This document shows positions 17,743-24,598 of a stretch of 64,000 nt of DNA, piece by piece. The stretch lies in NCBI RefSeq assembly GCF_001262495.1, contig NZ_LGYE01000001.1, forward strand, positions 1,364,001 through 1,428,000, in the 5' to 3' direction. Numbering within the stretch: position 1 is the stretch's first letter; the number at the start of each line of letters is the position of its first letter. The position numbers were made by a program, and so were the translations under genes. The notes under the pieces are model-generated. The model saw only the letters and a list, made by a program, of their open reading frames with translations, did not search any database and had not been told where the DNA came from. Source of the stretch: Microbacterium sp. GCS4. GTDB lineage: Bacteria; Actinomycetota; Actinomycetes; Actinomycetales; Microbacteriaceae.

Positions 17743-18479
17743 GCGGCATCCGCGTTCTCGTGGCCGACGACGATCCCGGCGCCCGTGCTCTGCACGGCCG
17801 GTTCATCGCCGAGACGCCCGGCTTCGTCCTGGTCGGCACCGCAGGCACGGGGGCCGCAGCGCTCGCGCAGGTGACGGACGACGTCGATCTGCTCCTGCTC
17901 GACATGCGGCTGCCGGACATCAGCGGGGTGGAGGTGCTGCACCGGCTGCGCGCCCGGTCGGCGGAAGGACCAGACGTCCTCGTCATCAGCTCCTCCCGCG
18001 ACCAGGTCACGGTGCGGCAGGCGCTCGCCGCGCACGTTGTCGGGTACTTGATCAAGCCCTTCACCCAGGAGGTCCTGCAGCAGCGACTGGAGGACTATCA
18101 GGCACGACGCCGCATCCGCGACCTCGTCGAGCAGGAACGTCCGCTCGCGCAGGGCGAGGTCGATCGACTGCTGGCCACCGGCAGCATCCGCCTCACCGAC
18201 CGTGCCGCGAAGGGATCCCCTGCGACGGCGGCGGAGCGGCCGGAGGGGCTGCCGAAGGGGCTCGCCGAGGTCACGATGGCCCGCGTCGTCGCCGCCCTCG
18301 ATCCGGTCGCCTCGATGTCGGCATCCGAGGTGGCGGCGACCTGTGCGCTCTCGCGCGCGACCGCCCGCCGGTACCTCGACCATCTCGTGGCCACGGGCGT
18401 GATCGACCTGGCGCACCGCTACGGCAAACGCGGACGGCCGCAGGTCCTGTACCGCCTCGCCCCGGCACCCGACGCGTAG
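17739..18479 (+). CDS. Response regulator, CitB/DcuR family
   Basis: Response regulator of 246 residues with GTG start overlapping the kinase stop. The receiver domain has acidic residues at 10-12, the phosphoacceptor Asp55 in LLLLDMRLPD and Lys106 in YLIKPF. The C-terminal region carries an HTH (MSASEVAATCALSRATARRYLDHL) typical of CitB/DcuR regulators. It is expected to activate the divergent tct operon when the kinase detects its carboxylate. A hairpin about 50 bases downstream ends the unit just before the prophage. Confidence 0.9.
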   Translation: MSGIRVLVADDDPGARALHGRFIAETPGFVLVGTAGTGAAALAQVTDDVDLLLLDMRLPDISGVEVLHRLRARSAEGPDVLVISSSRDQVTVRQALAAHVVGYLIKPFTQEVLQQRLEDYQARRRIRDLVEQERPLAQGEVDRLLATGSIRLTDRAAKGSPATAAERPEGLPKGLAEVTMARVVAALDPVASMSASEVAATCALSRATARRYLDHLVATGVIDLAHRYGKRGRPQVLYRLAPAPDA

Positions 18480-18529
18480 CGCGACCGCCCACCAGTGCAC
18501 GATCGGTTGCGGGAACCGACGGGGATGAA

Positions 18530-18561
18530 GAAATCCCCGCCGCAGATGCGACGGGGATTTC
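18530..18561. terminator. Hairpin terminator, former host terminator of the tRNA-Arg
   Basis: Arms GAAATCCCCG and CGGGGATTTC flank a short loop. It ends the response regulator transcript on the plus strand. Before phage integration it would also have lain directly downstream of tRNA-Arg, which reads leftward, eight bases from the attachment core. The prophage has since separated it from the tRNA by 16 kb. A second small hairpin, TCGGTT/AACCGA, lies near 18505. Confidence 0.75.
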
Positions 18562-18568
18562 CGGTGAT

Positions 18569-18603
18569 GTGCGCCCGAAGGGACTCGAACCCCTAACCTT
18601 CTG
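18569..18603. other. attL: attL core (35-bp tRNA-Arg 3'-end duplicate)
   Basis: Identical to 34921-34955, the minus-strand 3' part of tRNA-Arg including the T arm and acceptor end. The bases just outside the repeat differ on both sides. It marks the distal prophage end, next to the integrase module. Confidence 0.93.
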
Positions 18604-18675
18604 GTTGGTAGTCGAGGAGGGCCTCGGACTCGATGACGAGTGGGCGCTCTGGAGCATGGCCGAGGAGGTGACCGC

Positions 18676-18978
18676 GTGAGCGCGCGCCTGATGCTCGCGC
18701 TTCGTCGAGTCGCCGCGTGGATCGATGAGTACGCTGACTCCCGCCACCTGACGACCGATCCGGCGTGCCGCGAGTTCACACCTCCCCGTCCCGGCTCGCG
18801 CCTCGACCGCGCCTCACGCGGTCACTCGTGCACCCTCTGCATGGTCGGTCGCGCGTTCGGTCACGACGAGGACTGTCACTGGCCCATTCGTCCGTGCGTT
18901 CCGCCGTGCTCGGGCCTGTTCGATGCGTGTCAGGTTGAGCCTGACGCCGAAATCGCGTCCTCCTCGGAGGTGGAGTGA
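18676..18978 (+). CDS. Cys-rich phage protein
   Basis: Protein of 100 residues not recognised as a known family. The N-terminal part is charged and helical. The second half is rich in Cys and His (CTLCM, HDEDCHW, CVPPC, C near the end), which could bind zinc. The GTG start follows a GAGGAGG ribosome site and overlaps, as GTGA, a stop codon of the upstream open frame that continues the XRE regulator in the excised phage. The downstream HTH gene overlaps its stop. An ATG at 18640 in the same frame is less likely because it precedes the ribosome site. Confidence 0.6.
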   Translation: MSARLMLALRRVAAWIDEYADSRHLTTDPACREFTPPRPGSRLDRASRGHSCTLCMVGRAFGHDEDCHWPIRPCVPPCSGLFDACQVEPDAEIASSSEVE

Positions 18979-19235
18979 TGGGGTCTCGGACGGTCGAAAC
19001 GTCCTCGTACATCGAGTTCGCGCGTCGGATCATCCGGGGCGCTGGCAAGCGTGTGGCGGCCGCTGATGACTGGGAGTTGGCCGAACTCGTGTCCCTCCGT
19101 GATGAGGTCGACGACGCGATCCGCCGGGCCGTGCAGGGCCTCCGGGCGCAGGGACACTCGTGGCAGTACATCGGGGATGCGCTCGGGATCAAGAGGCAGA
19201 GCGCGCAGGAACGTTATGGGAAGGATGCGGCATGA
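18978..19235 (+). CDS. Small helix-turn-helix phage protein
   Basis: Protein of 85 residues. The C-terminal segment SWQYIGDALGIKRQSAQERYG is a typical HTH of small actinobacterial DNA-binding proteins. The ATG overlaps the previous stop (TGATG) and is preceded by GGAGG. It lies between the Cys-rich gene and the integrase, a position where recombination directionality factors or regulators are often found, but there is no direct evidence that it is an excisionase. Confidence 0.7.
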   Translation: MGSRTVETSSYIEFARRIIRGAGKRVAAADDWELAELVSLRDEVDDAIRRAVQGLRAQGHSWQYIGDALGIKRQSAQERYGKDAA

Positions 19236-19260
19236 ACACTTCTCGTCGATCCGGTCGATT

Positions 19261-19266
19261 TATGCT
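19261..19266 (+). promoter_or_regulatory. Candidate integrase promoter (-10 element)
   Basis: TATGCT lies 85 bases before the integrase start in a T-richer stretch, flanked by two GGTCG direct repeats. It might let the integrase be transcribed independently in the lysogen. No good -35 is visible. The same stretch holds a 37-codon open frame (19232-19345) that overlaps the HTH gene stop; its coding status is doubtful. Confidence 0.3.
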
Positions 19267-19350
19267 GGTCGCAATGATGCGGCTGGGGGGCATGTGTCGT
19301 ACCGAGAGGATCATTGCCGTGCCGTTCAACCTTCCGACTCTGTAACGCGC

Positions 19351-20214
19351 GTGGCACTCCCACTCTCGGCCTCCTGGACGGAGGCCCTAGACGACTACGC
19401 CCTCAAACTTCGCGTGGACAGCCGGACCCCGGCGACCATCCGCGCCCGCCGCGAGCAACTCCAGCACCTCGCCCGTCGCATCGGCGTCGGCCCATGGGAG
19501 GTGACGCCCGACGACCTCCTCCGCTTCGTCGGGACTCAGGAGTGGATGCAGGAGACCCGCCGCAACCGCTATGCGTGCTTCCGCGAGTTCTGGAGGTGGG
19601 GCAAGCGAACCGGCCGGATCGCGAAGAACCCCGCCAAGGCCCTCCCCACCGTGGGTGCCACAGCGCCGAACCCGGACCCGGTCCCCGAGCATGTCTACAC
19701 GGACACGATGCGGAAGGCCGATGATCGCACGTCGCTCATCATGCGCCTTGCTCACGACGCTGGCCTCCGACGGGGCGAGATAGCGCTCATCCACTCCGAC
19801 GACCTCCGGCCCGACCTCCTCGGCTGGTCGCTTCTCGTGCACGGCAAGGGGCGCAAGTTGCGGATCGTGCCGCTCACGCCGCGCCTCGCGCTCGACCTCC
19901 GGGCACTCCCCGAGGGGTTCGCGTTCCCCGGTGCGATTGACGGCCACCTGTCCCCGAGGCGTGTCTATGAACTCGTCGACGAGGTCCTCCCCCGGCCGTG
20001 GTCACTCCACAACCTCCGCCACTCCTTCGCGACGAACGCGCACGAGGCGTCCAACGGCGACGTCCTCACGCTCCGCGAGATCATGGGACACGCCTCGGCC
20101 GACACGACCGGCCGGTACGTCCGCCTGTCCGACGCTCGGAGCCGTAGCGTGGTGTATGCGGCCGCCGGGCTCGCCGCACCTGAGAAGCCCACCGCGCGCC
20201 TTGTCGCGGTCTAA
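19351..20214 (+). CDS. int: Tyrosine-family phage integrase
   Basis: Site-specific recombinase of 287 residues. It has a SAM-like core-binding domain (about 8-95) and a catalytic domain with Arg140 (GLRRGE), Lys in HGKGRK, His220-x-x-Arg223 (HNLR), His247 and nucleophile Tyr256. It lacks the N-terminal arm-binding domain of lambda-type integrases, so it resembles short Xer-like enzymes. The frame is open further upstream with ATGs at 19216 and 19225, but codons there have many T-ending positions unlike the gene, so GTG 19351 is preferred. It would insert the phage at tRNA-Arg. Confidence 0.9.
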   Translation: MALPLSASWTEALDDYALKLRVDSRTPATIRARREQLQHLARRIGVGPWEVTPDDLLRFVGTQEWMQETRRNRYACFREFWRWGKRTGRIAKNPAKALPTVGATAPNPDPVPEHVYTDTMRKADDRTSLIMRLAHDAGLRRGEIALIHSDDLRPDLLGWSLLVHGKGRKLRIVPLTPRLALDLRALPEGFAFPGAIDGHLSPRRVYELVDEVLPRPWSLHNLRHSFATNAHEASNGDVLTLREIMGHASADTTGRYVRLSDARSRSVVYAAAGLAAPEKPTARLVAV

Positions 20215-20227
20215 CCGGAGGAGGACC

Positions 20228-20458
20228 ATGTCCACGCCCAAACCGCTCGCCATGGTGGCCCTGCTCGCCCTTGGCGTCCTCGTGACGGGATGCTCGCAAC
20301 CGACCGCGATGGACAAGGCGTGGGACAACTGTCTCAGGATCACAGCCAAGTCATTCACTGATGGCGACGTCGAAGCGGCCCGCGCGGATTGCCAGGAGAT
20401 GAAGGACGCGACGTCCCAGGCGGAGTTTATCGACATGTACGGCGACCTCTACGAATAG
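20228..20458 (+). CDS. Small prophage lipoprotein
   Basis: Protein of 76 residues with a lipoprotein signal peptide (MSTPKPLAMVALLALGVLV followed by TGC lipobox) and a short mature domain with two further cysteines. A GGAGGAGG ribosome site precedes the ATG, 13 bases after the integrase stop, suggesting co-transcription. Membrane-anchored lipoproteins expressed from prophages can block superinfection; that role is possible here but only inferred from position and size. A strong terminator follows. Confidence 0.75.
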   Translation: MSTPKPLAMVALLALGVLVTGCSQPTAMDKAWDNCLRITAKSFTDGDVEAARADCQEMKDATSQAEFIDMYGDLYE

Positions 20459-20466
20459 CGGGCACG

Positions 20467-20507
20467 ACGAAGCCCCGCCGGTTAGACGTCTACCGGCGGG
20501 GCTTCGT
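20467..20507. terminator. Bidirectional terminator between integrase module and lysis genes
   Basis: Perfect 16-bp stem ACGAAGCCCCGCCGGT / ACCGGCGGGGCTTCGT with a nine-base loop, between the convergent lipoprotein and holin-like genes. It would end both the rightward integrase transcript and the leftward structural transcript. Confidence 0.92.
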
Positions 20508-20511
20508 TGCG

Positions 20512-20781
20512 TCAGGCCTTCGGCTCGCCTGTCTCGTCGACGTAGAGGAGGGCCATGATGAGCGGTGCGAGCACGGCGGCCGACGGTGCCGGGAGCCATC
20601 CCGCGAAGACGGCGACGCCGACGGCCGCGACGGCGACGCCGTAGGCCCAACGTCGGAATGCGGGCGAAAGGATCTTCTCGGACTTGGCGCGGAGAGCGGC
20701 CCTCCGCTCGGCGCGGCTCTTGTAGGAAACCTCCTCGCCGGCGGCCGAGCTCGGAGCGGTTTCGTTGTTGGTTTCGTTCAC
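20512..20781 (-). CDS. Holin-like membrane protein
   Basis: Protein of 89 residues with a charged N-terminal half, two adjacent hydrophobic segments (about 46-62 and 66-81) and a short charged tail. Size, topology and position next to the endolysin indicate a holin that would make the membrane lesion for lysis. It overlaps the next membrane protein gene by four bases and is the last gene of the leftward operon. Confidence 0.7.
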   Translation of the reverse strand: MNETNNETAPSSAAGEEVSYKSRAERRAALRAKSEKILSPAFRRWAYGVAVAAVGVAVFAGWLPAPSAAVLAPLIMALLYVDETGEPKA

Positions 20782-21128
20782 TGTGTTCCCTTCTGTTGGA
20801 TGGAATCGACGCGCCGTGTGAGTGCGCTGTGGTCGACTCGGAGGCCGCGTACGTCAGCGCGGAGACCCCCAATGTCGCCTCGGAGTTGCCGGAAGCCGTC
20901 GCGGAGTTCGTCGAACCATCCGCGCGTCTCGGCGTGGCGGCTGTCGTTCTCCTCGCGGAAGTTGGTGGTGTGGTGGTTGACCACCTGTTCGCGCGTGGCG
21001 GCCGTGTCGCGTCGGACGGCTGTCGTCTCCCGGCGGACGGTCCCGATGCGCTTGGCGAGGAGGCCGAGGACGCCGAGGGTGATCGCCTGCACTCCGGTGA
21101 TGCAGGCGATCAGGACGGCGTCGCTCAC
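20778..21128 (-). CDS. Membrane-anchored coiled-coil phage protein (DUF2746-like)
   Basis: Protein of 116 residues with one N-terminal membrane segment (about 4-25) and a long Arg/Asp/Glu-rich helical region. This resembles the second membrane protein (DUF2746-like) found beside holins in many actinophage lysis cassettes. It overlaps both neighbours by four bases. It may be a holin partner or antiholin; the sequence does not decide. Confidence 0.6.
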   Translation of the reverse strand: MSDAVLIACITGVQAITLGVLGLLAKRIGTVRRETTAVRRDTAATREQVVNHHTTNFREENDSRHAETRGWFDELRDGFRQLRGDIGGLRADVRGLRVDHSALTRRVDSIQQKGTQ

Positions 21129-21727
21129 GGGCGCTCCGTGAACTTGGCGATGACGGAGATGGGCTGGAGGCCGTGGATGGGTTCGGCGCGCTTCGTGTTG
21201 ATGTAGAAGTCTTTCTGGACGTCGTTCGCGACCTTGGAGTAGGTGCGCTCCTCCATGTCTGCGAGGACCCAGTATCCGCCGGGGTCGACCTTGAAGATGA
21301 GGGGTAGGGGCTTGCTCATGTCGTCCTCCTCGGACTGTTCAGGGGTGGTGGTGGGTGTGGGCTTGGGGATGGCTCGGACGATGGCGTACTGGCGGACGTT
21401 GGGTAGCTCCCAGTGCCAGGGTTCGTAGGAGTAGGGGCGGATGAGTCCGGCGGCCGCGAGGCGTCGTACTCGCTCGGGTGTCGGGTCGATATCACCCGCG
21501 ACGAATCGGACGTGGGCGAGGGCCTGGCGCTCGTCGTCGGGGTTGTCGGCGGGGTTGAATCCGGGCTTGCGGTTGACCCAGCCGTCGTAGAGGCGTTTCT
21601 GTTCGCCGTAGAGGCGTCCGGCGCTGTTGAGCGGAGGTGACCCGGCGGTGGTCCATGCGTCGATGAATGCGCGGCGCGCGTACATGCCGGGGTGGCCGGG
21701 GATCGGGATGACGTCGAGGGCGCTCAC
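21125..21727 (-). CDS. Endolysin, M15 family peptidase
   Basis: Protein of 200 residues with an M15/VanY-like zinc peptidase domain: His72 and Asp79 in AHVRFVAGDID and the EPWHWELP motif (His105). A Pro/Thr-rich linker (about 121-132) precedes a C-terminal region of about 65 residues that probably binds the cell wall. It would cut peptidoglycan cross-bridges at lysis. The GTG start overlaps the fibre gene stop (GTGA), which fixes it despite an open frame upstream. Confidence 0.82.
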   Translation of the reverse strand: MSALDVIPIPGHPGMYARRAFIDAWTTAGSPPLNSAGRLYGEQKRLYDGWVNRKPGFNPADNPDDERQALAHVRFVAGDIDPTPERVRRLAAAGLIRPYSYEPWHWELPNVRQYAIVRAIPKPTPTTTPEQSEEDDMSKPLPLIFKVDPGGYWVLADMEERTYSKVANDVQKDFYINTKRAEPIHGLQPISVIAKFTERP

Positions 21728-22566
21728 TGTGCCGCCTCCAACTTGTCGAGGCGCTGTTTGAGCATCTCGATCTGTTCGGCGTCCTCTGTGATCCACTCGT
21801 GGAGGAGTGCGGTCTGTGCGATGAGAAGGGCGATGAAGTCGACGGAGTCGGGCGCGCCCTGTTCGTTGTAGACGACGAAGGGCTGGGTGTGCGGGTTCTC
21901 CGCGAGGCGCTCTGCGATCCATCCGTACTTCCACGCGCCGGGTTCGCCCTGGCGCATTTGGAAGCGGTAGAGGTCGGGGAAGATGTCACCGAGGGCGGCC
22001 GGATCGATCTTGCTGATGAACTTCTTGTAGCGCTCGGACGACGCGCCTCGGGATACACGGCCGTCGCCGTTGATGTAGCAGACGGTGTACCCGCTCACGG
22101 CCTGGCTCGCGTTCGGCAGGAAGAGGCTTCCCGTGATGGTGCCGCCGCTGGTCTTGACGGTGTCGCCCATGAGGCCGGGGAGCGTGCCCTCGGTGACGAT
22201 GGCCTCGTCGAACTGACTCCCGTTGTTGGCGACGCGGATCACGGTTCGGTTCGCGCCGTCGTTACGGTAGATGCCGATGTTGTGGGCGGAGAGTTGGGCG
22301 ACGCCGTAGAGGAATCCGAGGGCGTTGCGGAGGGCGACGTCGCCGGTCGCGGGTACGCCGAGGTTGGTCCGGGCGGCGGCGGCTGTCTTGGCCCCCGTGC
22401 CGCCCTTCTCGATAGCGCGTGGCGTACCGGGGACGTCGGTGCGCTGGGCGATGTAGTCGAGGGCACGGTTGATGTACTCGTCGATATCGGACGCGGGCGC
22501 GGTGCCGGGGGTGAGTTGCATCCCGGCGTCGAGGGCGTCGTTACCGGGTGTGGGTGTGAGCGGCAT
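21724..22566 (-). CDS. Tail fibre/tip protein with S74 chaperone domain
   Basis: Protein of 280 residues. An N-terminal repeat-like region (GGTGAKTAAAARTNLGVP) is common in fibre proteins. The C-terminal third, from about ASSERYKKFISKIDP, is a peptidase S74 intramolecular chaperone domain that folds fibre trimers and then cleaves itself off. It ends in a coiled-coil heptad segment (EQIEMLKQRLDKLEAAQ). It probably makes host receptor contact. Located between endolysin and the large minor tail protein. Confidence 0.82.
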   Translation of the reverse strand: MPLTPTPGNDALDAGMQLTPGTAPASDIDEYINRALDYIAQRTDVPGTPRAIEKGGTGAKTAAAARTNLGVPATGDVALRNALGFLYGVAQLSAHNIGIYRNDGANRTVIRVANNGSQFDEAIVTEGTLPGLMGDTVKTSGGTITGSLFLPNASQAVSGYTVCYINGDGRVSRGASSERYKKFISKIDPAALGDIFPDLYRFQMRQGEPGAWKYGWIAERLAENPHTQPFVVYNEQGAPDSVDFIALLIAQTALLHEWITEDAEQIEMLKQRLDKLEAAQ

Positions 22567-22574
22567 GGCGTCTC

Positions 22575-24239
22575 CTAGAGGTTGTTGATGGTGCCGGTCA
22601 GGGCGTTGATGGTGCCGGTCAGGAGGTCGATTGCCCCTGCCGGTGTGTCGGTGGTCCGGCTGGTGACGGTGACCACATTGGTTCCGAAGTCGTAGGTGAC
22701 CGTTCCCGCTACGCCCGTCTGGATGGGCGTCGCTTCGAGGAGGATCGCGAGGGCCTGGTCGGTCTGCTCGGTCCATGTCGGGTTCGCGGTGACGGTGACG
22801 GTGCGCCCGCGTCCCTGCGCTCGTCTGACGACGTGCTCGGCGCGGCCGGGGCCGGGGAATGGGGTTCCGCGGAGTTCGACCCGGAGCACCTTGCGAGGGC
22901 TGGCGGTGAGTGCGAAGGCGTCGATGCGGCGTTGTTCGACTCCGTCGGAGTCCGTCCAGATGTACTCGTACACGGCGGCGTCGTACCACTCGGCCGCGTC
23001 GAGCGAGAGGCGTTCACGCGCCCGGATGATGTTGACCCGGTCGCGGTAGTTCTGCATCCCGTCGATTCGGTAACTCGCGTCTCGGGTGCTCCACCGGCGC
23101 TTCTCGTCGCAGACCAGGCGGAGGCCGGATGCGAGGAGGAGAGGCCGGAGGAAGGCCATTCCAGAGATCCCAGCGGACCATACGAGGGACTCGGGAACGC
23201 GCTCGATGACGGGCTTGCGCGTCGAGGCCGATGCGTTAGCCGTCCCGACCCACGAGTAGGTGTATCCGGGTCCGCCGGTCGAGCCGGTAAACGGTGCGAT
23301 CGGTTCCCCCGCCTTGTGAAGCATGGGTGCGGTGAGGGCGTAGGTCTGTCCGCCCGCCGTGGCGATGGCGGACGTGTAGACCATGAGTTTGACCGTCCGG
23401 GGGTTCTGGACAGTGAAGGTGAGGGCGAGGGGTGTCCAACCGCTGGAGTTGATGTTTGTGGGTGCACTCTCGATGGTGCGGAGGACGGACCCTGCCGCAT
23501 TGATCTCGTAGGCGCGGAGGCGTCCCACGGCACCGGCTGAGGCGGCGCGGTTCATCCATGCCTGGAGGGTCCAGGTGTCACCGACGCGGGTACTCGGGTC
23601 GCCGCCGTTGAACTGGATGAAGGACTGTCCTGCCGCCCCAGATGTCCAGTAGATGTAGCCGGTGTTGGGGATGGGGAGGTCGCTGGCGCCGTACCGGACG
23701 ATGGTGTGTGCGTTGCCGCCGCCGGTGAAGTTGGCGACGCTGGAGCACGCGGGATCGACGAGGACGTTGGTGGCCTCCCAGTAGGCGGTGACGTCGGCGT
23801 CTGGGCCGCCGGGCTGGAGGGTCGCGCCGATCTTGCCGAGGGCGTAGTTGCAGACGGCGCGTAGGGATGCCTGGTGGGTGCGGGGCGTGGGGTCGTCGAC
23901 GAGTTGGGCGAAGTCGTCGAGGATGGCTTCGTCGGAGGCGAGTTCGAGGGTGACCGTGCTGTCGTCGCGGTTCGGGATTGCGTCGCGGATGCCGAGGTCG
24001 AAGGTCCGGGCTTGGGTGTGGTCGGGCCAGGTTCCCTTGGCTTCGACGACGACGCGGCGGCCGTCGCGAGGGTCGAGGTCGTCGAGGAGGGCGAAGTCTT
24101 CGACGGCAAGGGTGACCGAGCCCTCGACGTACGGGATGCGCCCACTGTCGAATCCGACATCGCCGGGGTTGTCCTCGTCGAGGGACAGGACCGTGGCACC
24201 CACTTTGGCGGTGTAGTCGTGTCGGGCGATGGTGCTCAC
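22575..24239 (-). CDS. Minor tail protein (large)
   Basis: Protein of 554 residues. The N-terminal part resembles siphophage tail-tip proteins. A middle region (about 170-310) looks like a carbohydrate-binding beta-sandwich (for example NAHTIVRYGASDLP and WTLQAWMNRAASAGAV). The GTG start overlaps the upstream stop by four bases, fixing it. No enzymatic motif is visible. Position after the tape measure and before the fibre supports a tail-tip or baseplate role. Confidence 0.75.
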   Translation of the reverse strand: MSTIARHDYTAKVGATVLSLDEDNPGDVGFDSGRIPYVEGSVTLAVEDFALLDDLDPRDGRRVVVEAKGTWPDHTQARTFDLGIRDAIPNRDDSTVTLELASDEAILDDFAQLVDDPTPRTHQASLRAVCNYALGKIGATLQPGGPDADVTAYWEATNVLVDPACSSVANFTGGGNAHTIVRYGASDLPIPNTGYIYWTSGAAGQSFIQFNGGDPSTRVGDTWTLQAWMNRAASAGAVGRLRAYEINAAGSVLRTIESAPTNINSSGWTPLALTFTVQNPRTVKLMVYTSAIATAGGQTYALTAPMLHKAGEPIAPFTGSTGGPGYTYSWVGTANASASTRKPVIERVPESLVWSAGISGMAFLRPLLLASGLRLVCDEKRRWSTRDASYRIDGMQNYRDRVNIIRARERLSLDAAEWYDAAVYEYIWTDSDGVEQRRIDAFALTASPRKVLRVELRGTPFPGPGRAEHVVRRAQGRGRTVTVTANPTWTEQTDQALAILLEATPIQTGVAGTVTYDFGTNVVTVTSRTTDTPAGAIDLLTGTINALTGTINNL

Positions 24240-24598
24240 GCGGTCACCTCGTTGTACGGCACCGTCACGCGCCACAGGCGGACGTTGTCCCTGTCCTGTT
24301 CGATGCTGAGTTCGCCCTCCGCGATGACGAATGACATCGCGAGGGAGTGGACGGCGGTGTCGGTGATCGCGAGTTTTTGCGGGACGCCGAGCGCCGCGAA
24401 GGCAGCGACGGCGGCCGCCTCTCCGTCGAACACGAGGACGAAGGACCCAGAGCGGAGGCCGAATTCGCGGAGTGTGACGTCGTCGTCGGCTCGGTTGAGG
24501 ATGCGGTGGACGAGGGTGCGGGCCGGGCGGGATGCTCGGTAGCCCTCCAGGGCGGTCGGGACGACTGTTCCGGTTGCGTGAGTGATGGTCGTGGTCAC
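24236..24598 (-). CDS. Minor tail protein (distal-tail-like)
   Basis: Protein of 120 residues between the tape measure and the large minor tail protein. It is mostly beta-strand by composition. It follows the gene order of siphophage distal tail proteins, although it is shorter than usual and I cannot name the family. The GTG at 24598 overlaps the tape-measure stop (GTGA); another GTG three codons upstream is possible. Confidence 0.6.
   Translation of the reverse strand: MTTTITHATGTVVPTALEGYRASRPARTLVHRILNRADDDVTLREFGLRSGSFVLVFDGEAAAVAAFAALGVPQKLAITDTAVHSLAMSFVIAEGELSIEQDRDNVRLWRVTVPYNEVTA

Noticed and set aside
19051..19350. N-terminal extension of the integrase starting at 19216 or earlier
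   Set aside because: It overlaps the HTH gene, and the codons between 19236 and 19350 have many T-ending positions unlike the rest of the integrase. A short domain-only integrase is more consistent.
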